Of a DNA stretch of 14,094 nt, positions 13,503-14,094 are shown in pieces (within the stretch, counting starts at the first letter, position 1; each line of letters begins with the position of its first letter). Under the pieces are notes generated by a model. It had not been told where the DNA came from and did no database searches. It was given only the letters and a program-made list of their open reading frames with translations. The stretch comes from Oscillospiraceae bacterium UBA6370 (lineage in GTDB: Bacteria > Bacillota > Clostridia > Oscillospirales > Oscillospiraceae), in NCBI GenBank assembly GCA_002437735.1, contig DJRC01000034.1, positions 1 through 14,094 on the forward strand, read 5' to 3'. A program made the translations under genes and the position numbers.

Positions 13503-14094
13503 ATGTCCTTTACCGAACACAACGTCAACGGTGTGATCTTCGACACCGCCGGCACGCTCTCCGTCGGCGGCGTGCGCCACGCCTTCACCACCCGTCACGG
13601 CGGCGTGAGCCCCGCGCCGTTCGACTCGCTCAACCTTGCGAGCAACCGCGGCGACCGCGAGGAAAACATTTTGGAGAACTACCGCCGCCTCGGCGCCGCC
13701 GTCGGCTTCGATGCCTCGCGCGCCGTCGGCTGCCGCCAGATCCACTCCGACCTCGTGCGCGTCGCGCGGGAGGAGGACACCGGCAAAATTCGCTGGGACG
13801 AGCGCCCCTACGACGCCGACGCGCTCATCACGAACGTGCCGAACCTGCCGCTCTTTGCCTACGGCACGGACTGCTGCATGATCACGGTCTACGACCCGAC
13901 CTCGCGCTCCATCGCCGCCATTCACGCCGGTTGGCGCGGCACGGCAAGCGGCATCGTGCTCAAGGCGCTCGTCACGATGATGAGCCTTTACGGCGCGGAT
14001 CCCTACACGATGCGCGCGGCCATCGGCCCCGCCATCGGCAAGTGCTGCTTTGAGACCGACGGCGACGTGGCCGACGCCTTCCGTGAGCTCATGG
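13503..14094 (+). CDS. pgeF: Laccase-domain purine nucleoside phosphorylase (YfiH/PgeF family), 5' part
   Basis: The first 197 codons of a polyphenol-oxidase/laccase-domain protein; the window ends before the stop. Members such as E. coli YfiH and Bacillus YlmD bind zinc and act as purine nucleoside phosphorylases/adenosine deaminases, and were earlier called multicopper polyphenol oxidoreductases or PgeF. Visible family features: HAFTTRHGGVSPAPFDSLNL (26-45), CRQIHSD with metal ligand H81, the YDADALIT segment (103-110), YGTDCCM with C124 as the likely second ligand, AAIHAGWRGTASGI with H141 as the third, and AAIGPAIGKCCFE near the cut end. The ATG at 13503 has AGGAGG 6 bases upstream. A full protein is usually about 250-280 residues, so about a quarter is missing. 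Composition returns here to the high GC of the core genes, which marks the right edge of the accessory stretch. Confidence 0.92.
   Translation, partial: MSFTEHNVNGVIFDTAGTLSVGGVRHAFTTRHGGVSPAPFDSLNLASNRGDREENILENYRRLGAAVGFDASRAVGCRQIHSDLVRVAREEDTGKIRWDERPYDADALITNVPNLPLFAYGTDCCMITVYDPTSRSIAAIHAGWRGTASGIVLKALVTMMSLYGADPYTMRAAIGPAIGKCCFETDGDVADAFRELM

Overview
The window looks like chromosome of a high-GC member of the Clostridia (Bacillota), probably Oscillospiraceae-like. The inference rests on purine-rich Shine-Dalgarno sites before almost every gene, AT-rich sigma-A promoters inside otherwise GC-rich DNA, a clostridial-type SecA with a zinc-binding tail, MtaB and an RlmCD-like methyltransferase. 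No rRNA or tRNA gene is present to fix the taxonomy.

Left part (1-9043): core genes in short transcription units with readable signals. A DMT/EamA transporter (leftward, cut by the window edge) has its own promoter. A leftward operon mtaB - yfbR-like nucleotidase - small membrane protein ends at a perfect 17-bp hairpin terminator. Divergent from mtaB, and using a promoter whose -10 overlaps that of mtaB, runs nifS-like cysteine desulfurase - MATE transporter. These end at a bidirectional terminator shared with the convergent rlmD-type rRNA methyltransferase. Upstream of rlmD is a beta-CASP/RMMBL metallo-beta-lactamase nuclease, separated from it by a terminator hairpin that almost touches the rlmD ribosome binding site. 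The nuclease gene and secA are divergent from a 238-bp intergenic region with two clear promoters.

Middle part (9044-11776): an intact secA of 910 codons, ending in the CPCGSGKKYKQCC zinc motif.

Right part (11777-13502): an accessory insertion zone between secA and the laccase-domain gene pgeF/yfiH. A 371-base gene-free stretch holds a 25-bp exact duplicate of the secA 3' end (stop codon included), a perfect 18-bp inverted repeat and smaller GC-rich hairpins. Three small genes of visibly lower GC follow: a DUF3574-like protein, a DUF4180 protein and an unrecognised four-helix membrane protein. The last two genes end inside near-identical 24-bp direct repeats, with the TAG stop at the same place in each copy, so the membrane-protein gene looks like a 530-bp 'gene plus repeat' cassette. 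No integrase or transposase is visible.

Working together: most of the core genes serve RNA and translation (MtaB on tRNA, RlmD on 23S rRNA, the beta-CASP nuclease on RNA, NifS supplying sulfur that Fe-S enzymes such as MtaB and RlmD need), alongside nucleotide salvage (YfbR-like, PgeF), export (SecA) and transport (DMT, MATE). The part most worth a second look is the repeat-bounded island between secA and pgeF.
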